A stretch of 64,000 bases of DNA from DATARH01 sp963746885 (GCA_963746885.1 CAVVDM010000018.1:310001-374000), one strand, 5' to 3'; positions 8,865 through 18,128 are shown, numbered from the stretch's first letter. Numbers and translations are program-made. The notes: a model not told the origin generated them from the sequence alone.

Positions 8865-10173
8865 TCGTCGCAGGCTCCCGGCGGTTGTGCCGCCACAGTT
8901 CCGCCGCGGCCAGCAACAGGAACGGCACATAAACGATGGATTCGAGGAGAAACCGGTGCCGGTTCCAGATCACGTGCGGCCAGACCGGCACCAGATAGAG
9001 CAGGAAACTCGCCAGCGTCAACCATCCGAGCGCGGCCGACGGCACCAGACAGGCGAACACGATCAGCCAGCTGAAATACCAGGCATAGTGCGGCGACAGC
9101 AGCAACATGAAGGTCCCGGCCAGCAATGCCGCGCCGCGGACATCGCCGCCGGGACGGTGCTCGCGGAATGCGACATAGACGGCAAGCCCGGCCAGCAGAA
9201 CGAGGGCAACGACGACGTAGACGATGTCGGGTGCGCCGCCCAACGGCAGCACTGATTTTGCGATGTTCCAAAGGTAGAACCCGGCGCCGCCGCCGGTGAA
9301 GCCTTCCTCCACCACATAATGCGGCAAGAAGCCGAGGACCTGCCAGCCAACCCCGAGAAAGGATAGGTAGGCCAGAACGACAACCGCAGCGAATGTCATC
9401 GGCATCAGCCAATCCCAGCGCCGCCACAGGGCCGGAAATATCGCGGCCGGGTAGAATTTGATCAGTGTCCCGCCGGCGAGCGCCAAGCCGGAAAGCCAGC
9501 CGGCCCTGCGCCGGCCGCTCCACAACGCCAGCGTGACGAAGGCGATCAGCGCGGCGTCGATATGGCCGCTGCCGGCGAACTCCCACAATGGCAGCGGATG
9601 CCAGGCGTAGACGATGATGCGCAACGCCGGCTGCCCGGCGGAGACAAGCAGCCCCAGCAGCAGCGCGACCGTCACGACCTCGAACCCGACCATCGCGGCC
9701 TTCATCATGGTCAGGCTGTCGCTGATCCGCGTCACCGTGAAAAAAATCGCCTCCGCCGCCGGCGGATAGATCGTGTGCGCGTAATTGTTGCGGTTGATTC
9801 GCGGAAAGATGGCCGCGTCCCGCAGCGTCGCGAGATGCGGGTCGGTCGGGATGTAGCGATAGGGGTTGACGCCGGCGGCAATCACCCGCCCGTCCCAGAT
9901 ATAGCGGTAGATGTCGCTCGACAGATACGGCGGGGCGAGGACCACCGCGATCCGCATCGCCGCCGACAAGCCCAGGATAGCGGCGACAGCCCACCGCGAC
10001 CCGGCGCAGCGCCACACCAGCCAGACCGAGAGCGCGTACACTGCGCCCTGCGCCAAGGCGACCGCGACAAACCCGTCGAGGTCGTTCTGCCGCTGGAGAT
10101 ACAGCCCGACGCCGGTCAGGCCGAGCAGAACGACGCCGCAGCCGATCAGGCCGAAGAACCGCCCGCGGCTCAC
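8842..10173 (-). CDS. GT-C membrane glycosyltransferase (GT87/DUF2029-like)
   Basis: A 443-residue polytopic protein with about 10-12 helices. After the second or third helix a periplasmic loop has SSDIYRYIWDGRVIAAG and NPYRYIP. This acidic-residue loop is typical of GT-C enzymes that take sugar from a polyprenyl-phosphate donor. The loop later holds NNYAHTIYPP, also a family feature. Its start codon overlaps the DUF2064 stop (ATGA) and its end overlaps the radical SAM start by 23 bases. The acceptor is unknown. Together with the DPM-like GT2 it makes a plausible lipid-linked sugar donor plus user pair. Confidence 0.82.
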   Translation of the reverse strand: MSRGRFFGLIGCGVVLLGLTGVGLYLQRQNDLDGFVAVALAQGAVYALSVWLVWRCAGSRWAVAAILGLSAAMRIAVVLAPPYLSSDIYRYIWDGRVIAAGVNPYRYIPTDPHLATLRDAAIFPRINRNNYAHTIYPPAAEAIFFTVTRISDSLTMMKAAMVGFEVVTVALLLGLLVSAGQPALRIIVYAWHPLPLWEFAGSGHIDAALIAFVTLALWSGRRRAGWLSGLALAGGTLIKFYPAAIFPALWRRWDWLMPMTFAAVVVLAYLSFLGVGWQVLGFLPHYVVEEGFTGGGAGFYLWNIAKSVLPLGGAPDIVYVVVALVLLAGLAVYVAFREHRPGGDVRGAALLAGTFMLLLSPHYAWYFSWLIVFACLVPSAALGWLTLASFLLYLVPVWPHVIWNRHRFLLESIVYVPFLLLAAAELWRHNRREPATNGKHAPR

Positions 10174-10874
10174 AACCGGCCGGCGAGCCGGCGCAGCATT
10201 GCCGCCGTATGCGGCGCCGGATAGCCGGTGCGATCCGCGCCATCCAGGTCGTCGATCAGGCGGCGCAGCGAGGCGACGTCGTCGACGTCGTACCAGACCG
10301 GCAGCGTCACGGTTGCGAGCCCGATCTCGGCGGCGCGCTCGGTGGTTTGCCGAAGCACATGCTCGGTGCTCCAGGCGATCTCTTCGAACAGGCGCTTATG
10401 CGGCTGTTTCAGCCCGATCAGGTAGTAGCCGCCATCGGCGGCGGGGCCGAGCACGACGCGGTCGCCCGGCATCGCCAGCGCGCGGGCCGCCTCGGCGAGG
10501 AATGCGGTGGGCAGGGTCGGGCTGTCGGCATTGACTAGACACGCCGCGCCATAGCTGGCGGCGAGCAGGTCCTCGGTTGCGTGATAAAGGCTCGCCCCCA
10601 GGCCGCTGCGCTGCGGCGCGAGCAGTCCGATCCCGGGCGGCAATAACGCCCGGAACAATGCCTCCGACCCCAGCGGGGAATACGCGACATAGCCGTCGAT
10701 CGGCACTGCTTTCGCGGCCGCGACGATATTCTCGGCGATGTCCTGCAGGAAACAGCCGCCAAGGTTGGCGGCCTCCTGCGGCGTCAAAGGCGGCACCAGG
10801 CGGGTCTTGACCTCGCCGACCCGCGGCGCCTTGGCCATCACCGCAATCGCGCAGATTGCGCCGCGATCCCTCAC
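10170..10874 (-). CDS. DUF2064/TIGR04282-type glycosyltransferase
   Basis: A 234-residue nucleotidyl/glycosyltransferase-fold protein. The N-terminal strand ICAIAVMAKAPRVGEVKTRL is the hallmark of the family called rSAM-associated transferase 1, also annotated in arsenosugar biosynthesis. The GTG at 10874 is chosen because it overlaps the preceding stop (GTGA) and just covers that strand; the ATG at the M of MAKAPR would cut the strand. Later motifs are LVNADSPTLPTAFL and GPAADGGYYLIGL. Family members commonly sit next to radical SAM enzymes, as here. Confidence 0.85.
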   Translation of the reverse strand: MRDRGAICAIAVMAKAPRVGEVKTRLVPPLTPQEAANLGGCFLQDIAENIVAAAKAVPIDGYVAYSPLGSEALFRALLPPGIGLLAPQRSGLGASLYHATEDLLAASYGAACLVNADSPTLPTAFLAEAARALAMPGDRVVLGPAADGGYYLIGLKQPHKRLFEEIAWSTEHVLRQTTERAAEIGLATVTLPVWYDVDDVASLRRLIDDLDGADRTGYPAPHTAAMLRRLAGRL

Positions 10875-11701
10875 GGCGGAGCGGGACCGCGGCCGAGACC
10901 GCGCCAAGCGCCGGCCGCGGCTGCGATCACCTCGAGCGAAGCGGCGCTGCCGTCGGCCTCGCCCTTCTCGAAGTCCCCGGCCTCGACCGCCATCTGGTTG
11001 GTGACATGGGCGAAGCACAAGACCGGCCGGCATCGGGCGGTCGCGAACGCATAAAGCGCCGCCGCCTCCATCTCGACCGCGAGAATGCCGCGGGCACGGG
11101 CCTGATCGATCGCAGCTTCGGTCTCGCGAAACGGTGCGTCGGTCGTCCAGACGGCGCCGCGGTGGATCGTCTGGCGGCTGGCGCCGAGCGCTGCCATCGC
11201 CGCGTCGGCGATCGTGCGGTCGGCGTCTGCGAACTCGCCGGGCGGCAGGTAGTGATAGCTCGTGCCTTCGTCGCGCAACGCGCGGTCGATCAGCACGAAA
11301 TAAGGCGTCGCCCCTCGCGCCACGATCTGTCCGGCCGAGGTCATGCTGATCAGAAACCGGCAGCCCGAGACGAACAGCTGTTCGGCCAGCAGCACCGCAA
11401 ACGACGCGCCGACGGCGCAGCCGATGATGCCGAACCGCTCGCCGCCATGGTCGAACTCGTAAAGCTCGGTGTGATAGCAGGCCCAGCCGCGCGACAGGGC
11501 GGCCCGTCCCTCGCGGCATAATGCGCGCAGGATATCGCCGTCGGGATCGAGAATGCAGATTTCCGGGACCGCGATCTCGGGGACGCCGCGCTGCCGGCGC
11601 GCCTCGCGCAGCAGATTGGCCGGCGCGAATACCGAAGCGGCGGCATGGTCCTTGCCGGCGAGGATCGGCGCCACCAACGGCGGATCGGCACGTGAACTCA
11701 T
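10871..11701 (-). CDS. Nucleoside phosphorylase (PNP/UDP phosphorylase superfamily)
   Basis: A 276-residue cytoplasmic enzyme of the PNP_UDP_1 fold that would cleave the glycosidic bond of a nucleoside with phosphate. Visible features are GIIGCAVGASFAVLLAEQL (phosphate/ribose region), ISMTSAGQI, and AVEMEAAALYAFA, the ribose-binding Met-Glu motif. It is first in a five- or six-gene operon with a radical SAM enzyme and glycosyltransferases. A phosphorylase in that setting could remove adenine from an adenosylated intermediate, as proposed for arsenosugar synthesis; this is inference. It does not look like HpnG of hopanoid synthesis. Confidence 0.85.
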   Translation of the reverse strand: MSSRADPPLVAPILAGKDHAAASVFAPANLLREARRQRGVPEIAVPEICILDPDGDILRALCREGRAALSRGWACYHTELYEFDHGGERFGIIGCAVGASFAVLLAEQLFVSGCRFLISMTSAGQIVARGATPYFVLIDRALRDEGTSYHYLPPGEFADADRTIADAAMAALGASRQTIHRGAVWTTDAPFRETEAAIDQARARGILAVEMEAAALYAFATARCRPVLCFAHVTNQMAVEAGDFEKGEADGSAASLEVIAAAAGAWRGLGRGPAPP

Positions 11702-11816
11702 GCCGCGTTTTCGCGTGGCAAGCCGAAGCCGTCAAGATCGGACGCATGCGGCCGATCTTGCGTCGGCGTCGCCGCGCCGGGCGTCACGAGATCCTTATGG
11801 TCGGGGGGAGCCTCGC

Positions 11817-12434
11817 TCAGGCGCGGCCTTGCAGTCGGACCTCGCGCTCCTCGTCGAGCTTCACAACGGCGCCGTTGCCGGACGACAGGTTGAATTTCTG
11901 CGCGAAGGCCGCAATCGCCCGCTCCAGCGTTTCGAGTTCGGTCTGGTCGGCATCCAGCTCCCGCAACTCCTGGGCGTGTCGTGCCCGCATCTCGACGCGG
12001 CGCCGGCCGATCTCGCTCCTGGCGCGTTCGAGGTCGCGCCGCGCCAGCCGATCCCACGCGCCGCCGTCCTGTTGCGCAGGGAGGACACCCGCTGCCGCGG
12101 GACCGTCGGCGCCGATGCGATGGACAAGGTCGAGCGGTTCGTCCACCGCGTGGACCCGATCGAGCAGCAGCGGCTCCTCCCCGGCCGCCGCAAGCGGGCC
12201 AGACTCGGACCCGCCGACCGCCTCCGACGGCGGCTCGCCTTCAGGATTGCCGGCGAGGTGGGTCGTAAGATGAGCGACGAAATGGGCACGGCGCTGTTCC
12301 GCCGCGCTGATCTCCTCCTCCAGTATCCGAACGAGATTATAATCCCGTTCGGCGCTCGCTACCGCCAGACGCGACCGGGCGGTGGTGATTTCGCCGGTCA
12401 GAGTCTGCAACTCCATCCACTCGAACGAATCCAT
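11817..12434 (-). CDS. Conserved hypothetical coiled-coil protein
   Basis: A 205-residue protein I cannot assign to a function. It has two charged helical segments: an N-terminal one (about residues 5-55, including ARSRLAVASAERDYNLV) and a C-terminal one (about 130-190, ERARSEIGRRRVEMRARHA). A low-complexity Gly/Ala/Glu/Pro linker joins them. This pattern suggests a rod-like or coiled-coil cytoplasmic protein. The ATG at 12434 is preferred over one five codons upstream because GAGGGG sits about seven bases before it. It stands alone, and the following 300 bases to ada contain no gene. Confidence 0.7.
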   Translation of the reverse strand: MDSFEWMELQTLTGEITTARSRLAVASAERDYNLVRILEEEISAAEQRRAHFVAHLTTHLAGNPEGEPPSEAVGGSESGPLAAAGEEPLLLDRVHAVDEPLDLVHRIGADGPAAAGVLPAQQDGGAWDRLARRDLERARSEIGRRRVEMRARHAQELRELDADQTELETLERAIAAFAQKFNLSSGNGAVVKLDEEREVRLQGRA

Positions 12435-12733
12435 CGCAAAGCCCCTCATTTCCCATGCCGGAGCGGCGACACCTAGAGACGAGACCTGCACCTCATCTTC
12501 AGGATTTCGTAACCGGCCCACCGTATCGAACCGGCGGCGACAGACGCAAGCCGAACAGCACGGCATTTATCGCGGGTTCTCGTTAAAAATTCATCACATA
12601 GCAACGGAAAACCAGGGGTAGGCTCACGGTCGCCGGAGCAATGAGCCACAGGGAACGAGAAAGCAATCACCGGGTAGAAGCCGCCTCGTGCCGAGGCCAA
12701 AGTGGCGCCATATGCAGTGGCGGAGAGCGGGTC

Positions 12734-13798
12734 ATGTTGAACGCCGAAGAATGCTGGGCGGCGGTGACGGGTCGCGATGCGCGCGTCGACGGCGCCTTCG
12801 TCTATGCGGTGCGCACGACCGGGGTGTATTGCCGGCCGGGCTGCGCTTCGCGCTCGCCGCGCCGCGACAATGTTGCGTTCTACCCGGATCCGGCGGCAGC
12901 CGAGGCCGCCGGGTTCCGCCCGTGCAAGCGCTGTCGGCCAAGCGAGGGCTCGCTGGCCGCGCGGCACGCCGCCGCGATCGGCCGCGCCTGTGCCCTGATC
13001 GGCGCCAGCGAAAGCTTGCCGAGCCTCGCCGAACTGGCCGCTGCCGCCGGCATCAGCCGTTTTCATTTTCATCGCGTGTTCAAGGAGATCACCGGCGCGA
13101 CACCGCGCGAATGGGCCACGGCGCACCGACTCGGCCGCTTCGCGGAACGGCTCGAGGCCGGCGACAGCGTCGCCGACGCAGTGTACGGCGCCGGCTTCGG
13201 TGCCAGTTCGCGGGCTTACGAGGCGGCGCCGAGCGGGCTCGGCATGACCCCGGGGACACGCCGCCGCGGCGGCCGGGGCGAGACCATCCGCTATACGATC
13301 GTGCCGACCCCGCTGGGGCATGCGATCGTCGCCGCAACCGAGCGCGGCATCTGCCTGACGGCGCTCGGCGACGACCGCGCGAGCCTGGAAGCCGAGCTGC
13401 GCCGGCGCTTTCCGGCCGCCACCCTCGCCGCGGCGGATGATGCGCTGGCCGGCTGGGCCGAGCGGGTCGTCGCGGTGATCACCCAGCCGGGCGCGCTACC
13501 CGATCTGCCGCTCGATATCCGGGGCACCGCCTTCCAGGCGCAGGTCTGGCGCGCCTTGCAGAAGATCCCGCCGGGACATACCGCGACCTACAGCGAGATC
13601 GCCGCGGCGCTCGGCCGGCCGAAGGCGGTGCGCGCCGTGGCGCAGGCCTGCGCCGGCAACAAGCTGGCGCTGCTGGTGCCGTGCCATCGGGTGGTGCGCC
13701 GCGACGGCGATCTTGCCGGCTATCGCTGGGGAATCGAGCGCAAGCGCGCGTTGCTGGCGCACGAGCAGCAGGCAGCGGGCGATGCGCCTACCGAGTGA
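12734..13798 (+). CDS. ada: Ada: bifunctional alkyl-DNA repair methyltransferase and regulator
   Basis: A 354-residue three-part Ada. The N-terminal zinc domain has C33 and C37 (YCRPGC) and C64, C67 (CKRC). C33 takes methyl from phosphotriesters, which switches the protein into an activator. The AraC-type DNA-binding domain follows (about 85-170, SRFHFHRVFKEITGATPREW). The C-terminal O6-methylguanine methyltransferase ends with the catalytic LLVPCHRVVRRDG. I use the ATG at 12734, which has GGAGAG just upstream. Its last 17 bases overlap the oxygenase gene, so the two are co-transcribed. Autoregulation would be usual. Confidence 0.94.
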   Translation: MLNAEECWAAVTGRDARVDGAFVYAVRTTGVYCRPGCASRSPRRDNVAFYPDPAAAEAAGFRPCKRCRPSEGSLAARHAAAIGRACALIGASESLPSLAELAAAAGISRFHFHRVFKEITGATPREWATAHRLGRFAERLEAGDSVADAVYGAGFGASSRAYEAAPSGLGMTPGTRRRGGRGETIRYTIVPTPLGHAIVAATERGICLTALGDDRASLEAELRRRFPAATLAAADDALAGWAERVVAVITQPGALPDLPLDIRGTAFQAQVWRALQKIPPGHTATYSEIAAALGRPKAVRAVAQACAGNKLALLVPCHRVVRRDGDLAGYRWGIERKRALLAHEQQAAGDAPTE

Positions 13799-14480
13799 AG
13801 CCGCCTGGCCGGCGCTGGCGGCGGCGCTCGACGAGTTTGGCTACGCCGTGCAGCCGGGCGTACTCGATGAGGCTGAATGTCACGCGTTGACGGCGGTCTA
13901 CGATCGCGACGAGCCGTTCCGCTCGCGCGTCGTCATGGCGCGGCACAATTACGGGCGCGGCGAGTACAAATATCTGCGCTATCCGCTGCCGCCGCTTGTC
14001 GCCAGCCTTCGCGAGGGGCTCTATCCCCGCCTCGCGCCACTCGCCAACGCCTGGCACGAGCGGCTGCGGCTGGAACCGCGCTTCCCGGCGACGCTCGACG
14101 CCTATCTGGCGCGCTGCCACGCCGCCGGGCAGCCGCGCCCGACGCCGTTGCTCCTCAAATACGAGGCGGGCGACTACAACCGCCTGCATCAGGACCTCTA
14201 CGGCGCGCTGGTCTTCCCGATCCAGGCAACGGTGCTGCTCAGTACGCCGGGGCGCGACTTCGCCGGCGGCGAGTTCCTGCTTGTCGAGCAGCGTGCGCGG
14301 ATGCAGTCAAGGGGCGAGGTCGTGCCGCTCGACCAGGGCGACGCGGTGGTGTTCGCCGTGACCCAGCGTCCGGTGGCGGGGGCGCGCGGCGTCTCGCGGG
14401 CTGTCATGCGGCACGGCGTCAGCCGGCTGCGGTCCGGCCGTCGCTTCACGCTCGGCGTCATCTTCCACGATGCGGCGTAG
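13782..14480 (+). CDS. 2-oxoglutarate/Fe(II) oxygenase, Oxygenase-NA (PF09859) type
   Basis: A 232-residue dioxygenase-fold protein. Probable iron ligands are the His and Asp of RLHQD and the distal His of VMRHGVSRLRSGRR, which also supplies the 2-oxoglutarate-binding arginine. The segment FAGGEFLLVEQ is typical of this family, predicted to demethylate damaged DNA bases oxidatively. The ATG at 13782 lies inside the end of ada, so the pair is translationally coupled. This Ada-oxygenase arrangement supports a role in the adaptive response, similar in logic to ada-alkB. Confidence 0.85.
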   Translation: MRLPSEAAWPALAAALDEFGYAVQPGVLDEAECHALTAVYDRDEPFRSRVVMARHNYGRGEYKYLRYPLPPLVASLREGLYPRLAPLANAWHERLRLEPRFPATLDAYLARCHAAGQPRPTPLLLKYEAGDYNRLHQDLYGALVFPIQATVLLSTPGRDFAGGEFLLVEQRARMQSRGEVVPLDQGDAVVFAVTQRPVAGARGVSRAVMRHGVSRLRSGRRFTLGVIFHDAA

Positions 14481-14524
14481 CAGCCGGCGCGACCCGGCCG
14501 CCACGTCTGGCCGCGTCGCGCCGC

Positions 14525-14776
14525 TCATTGCTGCGGCGGCGCAGGCGCTTCGCCGGCCTGCTTCTTCGCGCGCGCTGCCATCATGGCCTGCCTGCAGCCC
14601 TCCGACACCTGCGTCCGGTGCGCGACGAGGCACTGCACGATCTGCTGACGTTCGCGCGGCACGTTAGCGCAGAATTGCTGCACATCCCCCCGGCAGGCTC
14701 CCCGCTGCGCCTCGGCTGGTTGGTAACCGGCAAGCAGCAGGACGCCCAACAAAACGCACCAGCGCACACGTGTCAT
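14525..14776 (-). CDS. Secreted Cys-rich (GLG1-repeat-like) small protein
   Basis: An 83-residue protein with a signal peptide (VRWCVLLGVLLLAGYQPAEA, cleavage near residue 24), then CRGDVQQFCANV, CLVAH and GCRQAM. The four mature cysteines have the spacing of a single Golgi-glycoprotein-type Cys-rich repeat (PF00839), common in short periplasmic proteins of Alphaproteobacteria. The tail is rich in Ala, Pro and Gln. Function is unknown. It converges with the oxygenase gene, whose stop is 44 bases away. Confidence 0.75.
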   Translation of the reverse strand: MTRVRWCVLLGVLLLAGYQPAEAQRGACRGDVQQFCANVPRERQQIVQCLVAHRTQVSEGCRQAMMAARAKKQAGEAPAPPQQ

Positions 14777-14928
14777 TATCTATGCTCCTCCATGAAGGCA
14801 TCGATTGTACGACGCCACGCCGCTTGGCATGACCGCGGTTTGCATAAAAATGCCGAGCTCTTGCCCACAGCGGGCTTATGAGTTGTGCCGGGAACCGACG
14901 CAAGGGGCTTGCCCCGGGGGGGGGGCGG

Positions 14929-16362
14929 TCAAAAGCTGGCGCGATTGAGCACGAGATGGACCGCGATGCTGGCCGCATACCCGACGGCGACGGCCGGCGC
15001 CCAGCGCAGGTGGCTTGCAAAGGTATAGGCGCCGCGCGCCTGCCCCATCAGCGCCACGCCGGCGGCCGAGCCGATCGACAGCAGGCTGCCGCCGACGCCC
15101 GCGGTCAAGGTAATCAACAGCCACTGGCCGAGCGACATGTCCGGGTGCATCGTGATGACGGCGTACATCAGCGGGATGTTGTCGAGAATCGCCGACCCGA
15201 CGCCGACCACCACATTGGCGACGGTCGGCCCGAGGTGGCCATAAAGCGCGTGCGACAAGAGCGCTAGATAGCCCAGCACGCCCAAGGCGCCGACGCTCAT
15301 CATGACGCCGTAGAAAAACAGCAGCGTGTCCCATTCCACGCCTTCCATCCGTCGGAACACATCGAAAGCGTAGTCGGATCGCTCGTGGCGGCGACCGTTG
15401 ATCTGGAGGATGTAATCGAACAGCAGGAGATAGCCGAGCCCGGTCATCATCCCCAGCACCGGCGGCAGACCGAACAGGGTTCGGGTCGCGACGGCGGTAG
15501 CGATCGTCAGCCCGAACAGCAGGGTGATCCGGCGCGCACCGATCTTCATTGCGACCGCTTCGCCGCTGACGGTCGGTAGGCCGCGCGGCACCGCGGCATG
15601 CATCAGCGCCGCCGGCACCAGGAAGTTCACGACGGAGGGCACGAAGAGCAGAAAAAAGTCGCCGAAGCCGACGAGCCCCTTCTGCCATACCATCAGCGTC
15701 GTTATGTCGCCGAAAGGACTGAACGCGCCGCCGGCATTGGCGGCGACGATGATATTGACGCAGGCCAGCCCGACAAAGCGCGGCGCGCCGGCCCCGGCGG
15801 CCATCACCACCGCGCCCATGACCAGCGCGGTGGTCAGGTTGTCGGCAAAGGGAGAGATGAAAAACGCCATAATGCCGGTCGCCCAGAACAGCTTGCGATA
15901 GCCGAACCGGGCCCGCACCAGGCGGGCGCGCAACGCGTCGAACACGAGCCGCTCCTGCAGCGCGTTCACATAGGTCATCGCGACGACCAGGAAGAGCAGC
16001 AGCTCCGCATATTCCAGAAAAACATGGCGCAACGCCTCTGCTGCCTCTTCCTTGAGGCCATGCTCGGCATAAACGATCGCGATACCCGTCCATAAGAGGC
16101 CGGCGGCGATCATGACCGGCTTCGATTTGCGCAGGTGGATCAACTCTTCGCTGATGACCAGCACGTAGGCCAACGCGAAGATGCCGATCGCGGCGAAGCC
16201 GACCCAATGGCCGGTAAGGTCGGGCAAGCGCTCCGTCGTCGCAACCAACTCCGCAGCCGCGGCGGCCTGCGGCCCGATCAGGACGGCGGCAAGAGCGGCG
16301 AGCAAAAGCGCGGCGATGCGCTTGCCGGACGGCCCCACCGAAAACAGCGCGCGGCATGCCAT
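14929..16362 (-). CDS. nhaD: NhaD-type sodium:proton antiporter
   Basis: A 477-residue ion-transporter-superfamily protein with about 12-13 helices. An N-terminal signal-like segment (AALLLAALAAVLIGPQAAA) is usual for NhaD. Core motifs are FISPFADNLTTALVMGA and NAGGAFSPFGDITTLMVW, plus ILDNIPLMYAVITM and SIGSAAGVALMGQ in the second half. The ATG at 16362 has AAGGG at good spacing; an ATG nine codons upstream also exists. It should export Na+ or Li+ for protons. It stands alone, with the amidase divergent. Confidence 0.9.
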   Translation of the reverse strand: MACRALFSVGPSGKRIAALLLAALAAVLIGPQAAAAAELVATTERLPDLTGHWVGFAAIGIFALAYVLVISEELIHLRKSKPVMIAAGLLWTGIAIVYAEHGLKEEAAEALRHVFLEYAELLLFLVVAMTYVNALQERLVFDALRARLVRARFGYRKLFWATGIMAFFISPFADNLTTALVMGAVVMAAGAGAPRFVGLACVNIIVAANAGGAFSPFGDITTLMVWQKGLVGFGDFFLLFVPSVVNFLVPAALMHAAVPRGLPTVSGEAVAMKIGARRITLLFGLTIATAVATRTLFGLPPVLGMMTGLGYLLLFDYILQINGRRHERSDYAFDVFRRMEGVEWDTLLFFYGVMMSVGALGVLGYLALLSHALYGHLGPTVANVVVGVGSAILDNIPLMYAVITMHPDMSLGQWLLITLTAGVGGSLLSIGSAAGVALMGQARGAYTFASHLRWAPAVAVGYAASIAVHLVLNRASF

Positions 16363-16697
16363 TGCAGCCCTTGCCTCCTCTATCGTCATGGCCAGGATCA
16401 GCCCGGCGCTGGATGAATCCCCGGGTCACGCGGTCACGCCCGGGAGATGACGACGGAGGGAGGTGTCGACCAGGCTGTCCGGAATTAGCTCTCGCCGGCC
16501 GCGCTGCGAACGGGGAAGGCGTTGCCATGCGCCTGCCGCAACCTCCCCCGAAACCGGCTGCGATTCAACGACAAAAGGGTGCGCCCTCGCTACGCCGAAC
16601 GCGGTGGGCCGGGCCGCGTGTTCAGGCCCCGCCGGCCGGCGCCGATTTCGGGCATAATGAGACAGCTTCACAGTCGCGGCGTGTCAGGAGCCGGTTG
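16363..16697. other. Intergenic region between divergent nhaD and amidase
   Basis: About 335 bases with no convincing gene. It must hold both promoters. The only clear site is CAGGAG (16685-16690), the amidase ribosome-binding site. Short GC-rich inverted stretches near 16420-16450 (CCCGGG...CCCGGG) lie in the nhaD leader; I do not recognise a known riboswitch in them. Confidence 0.4.
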
Positions 16698-18128
16698 ATG
16701 AGTGATATCGCCTTTGCCTCGGCGGCCGAGTTGGCAGCCCTGATCGCGCGGCGCTGGGTGTCGCCGGTCGAGGTTGTCGACGGAGCGCTGGCCCGGATCG
16801 AGGCCGCCCAGCCGGCGCTCAACGCGTTCATCACGGTCTGTGCCGACGAGGCGCGGGCCGCTTCCCGCGCCGCCGAGGTCGCGGTCATGCGCGGCGATCA
16901 ACTCGGGGCGCTGCACGGCGTGCCGTTCGCGGTCAAGGATCTGGTCAATACGGCAGGCGTGCGCACGACGTTCGGCTCGGTGGCGTTGGCCGACAATGTC
17001 CCGGGTGCCGACTCGCCCTCGGTGGCGCGGCTCAAAGCCGCCGGGGCGATCCTGGTCGGCAAGACGACGACCCCGGAATTCGGCCACAAATGCTTCACCG
17101 AGGCGCCGCTGTTTGGCCGCACCGCCAACCCGTGGGATCTCGCGCGCACCTGCGGCGGGTCATCGGGCGGCGCGGCAGCGGCAGTCGCGGCGGGCCTCGT
17201 GCCGATCGGCATCGGCACCGACGGCGGCGGGTCGAGCCGCATCCCGGCGGCCTGCTGCGGCATCGTCGGCTTCAAGCAGACACTCGGCCTGGTGCCGCAC
17301 GATTTGACGCCGGACGGGTTTGGCAACCAGTCGCACATCACGCCGATGACCCGCACCGTGATGGATAGCGCCTTGATGCTGCAGGCGATGGCCGGGCCGC
17401 ACCCGTGCGACCCGCACGCGCTCGGCCTCGCGCCGCCGGATTTCGTGGCGGGCGCGCGCGCCGAGGCCGACCTCAAGGGTGTGCGCATCGCCTGGCGGCC
17501 GCTGCTCGGCAACACAATGCTGGCCGGCGAGGTGCGCGCCGCCTGCGAGAGCGCACTCGCCGCCTTGGCCCAATTCGGCGCCGTCGTCGAGCCGGTCGCC
17601 GACGATTTTGCCAGCACCGAGCCAATTTGGCTCGTGCTGACGCAATCTTTCTGGAATGCGCGCTTCCGCCGCTATGTGCCGGAGTTCGGCGCGCGCATGA
17701 GCGAGACCTTGTTGCGCCAGATGGACACCGGCGCGAGCCACAGCGCGGTCGCCTTGCAGCAGGCGATGTTCGAGCGCACCCGGGTGTTCCGCGAGGTGCA
17801 GGGCTGGTTCGAGCGTTACGACATCGTCGCGACGCCGACCCTGTCGCGCACGGCGCTGCCGATCGGGCATGACTTCTTCTCCCCGATCGAGATCGACGGC
17901 GTTACCGCCGACACCGTGCGGCGAGCGTGGTATCCTTACACGCTGCCGTTCAACCTGTCGGGCAACCCGGCGGTCACGTTGCCGTGCGGCTGGGGCGCAG
18001 ACGGGCTGCCGATCGGCCTGCAGCTGGTCGGCCCGCATCTCGGCGACGCCAGCCTCCTGCGCGCCGCCGCGCTGTTCGAGACGGCGCGCCCCTGGGCGCA
18101 GCGCCGGCCTGCAATGTCGGGCGGCTAG
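16698..18128 (+). CDS. Amidase (amidase signature family)
   Basis: A 476-residue amide hydrolase of the GatA/aryl-acylamidase superfamily. The catalytic Lys is in VKDLVNTAG and the Ser-cisSer-Lys triad completes in CGGSSGGAAAAVAAGL, with GTDGGGSSRIPAACCGIVGFK following, the standard signature. The ATG at 16698 has CAGGAG seven bases upstream; in-frame sequence further up is not like the family. GatA of tRNA amidation is unlikely, since no gatB/gatC is near and the C-terminal half is of the general amidase type. The substrate is unknown. A glycosyltransferase follows 13 bases later. Confidence 0.9.
   Translation: MSDIAFASAAELAALIARRWVSPVEVVDGALARIEAAQPALNAFITVCADEARAASRAAEVAVMRGDQLGALHGVPFAVKDLVNTAGVRTTFGSVALADNVPGADSPSVARLKAAGAILVGKTTTPEFGHKCFTEAPLFGRTANPWDLARTCGGSSGGAAAAVAAGLVPIGIGTDGGGSSRIPAACCGIVGFKQTLGLVPHDLTPDGFGNQSHITPMTRTVMDSALMLQAMAGPHPCDPHALGLAPPDFVAGARAEADLKGVRIAWRPLLGNTMLAGEVRAACESALAALAQFGAVVEPVADDFASTEPIWLVLTQSFWNARFRRYVPEFGARMSETLLRQMDTGASHSAVALQQAMFERTRVFREVQGWFERYDIVATPTLSRTALPIGHDFFSPIEIDGVTADTVRRAWYPYTLPFNLSGNPAVTLPCGWGADGLPIGLQLVGPHLGDASLLRAAALFETARPWAQRRPAMSGG

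Noticed and set aside
10871..11701. Hopanoid phosphorylase HpnG with radical SAM HpnH
   Set aside because: The phosphorylase is longer and has different motifs, and the radical SAM carries a SPASM region; no other hpn gene is near.
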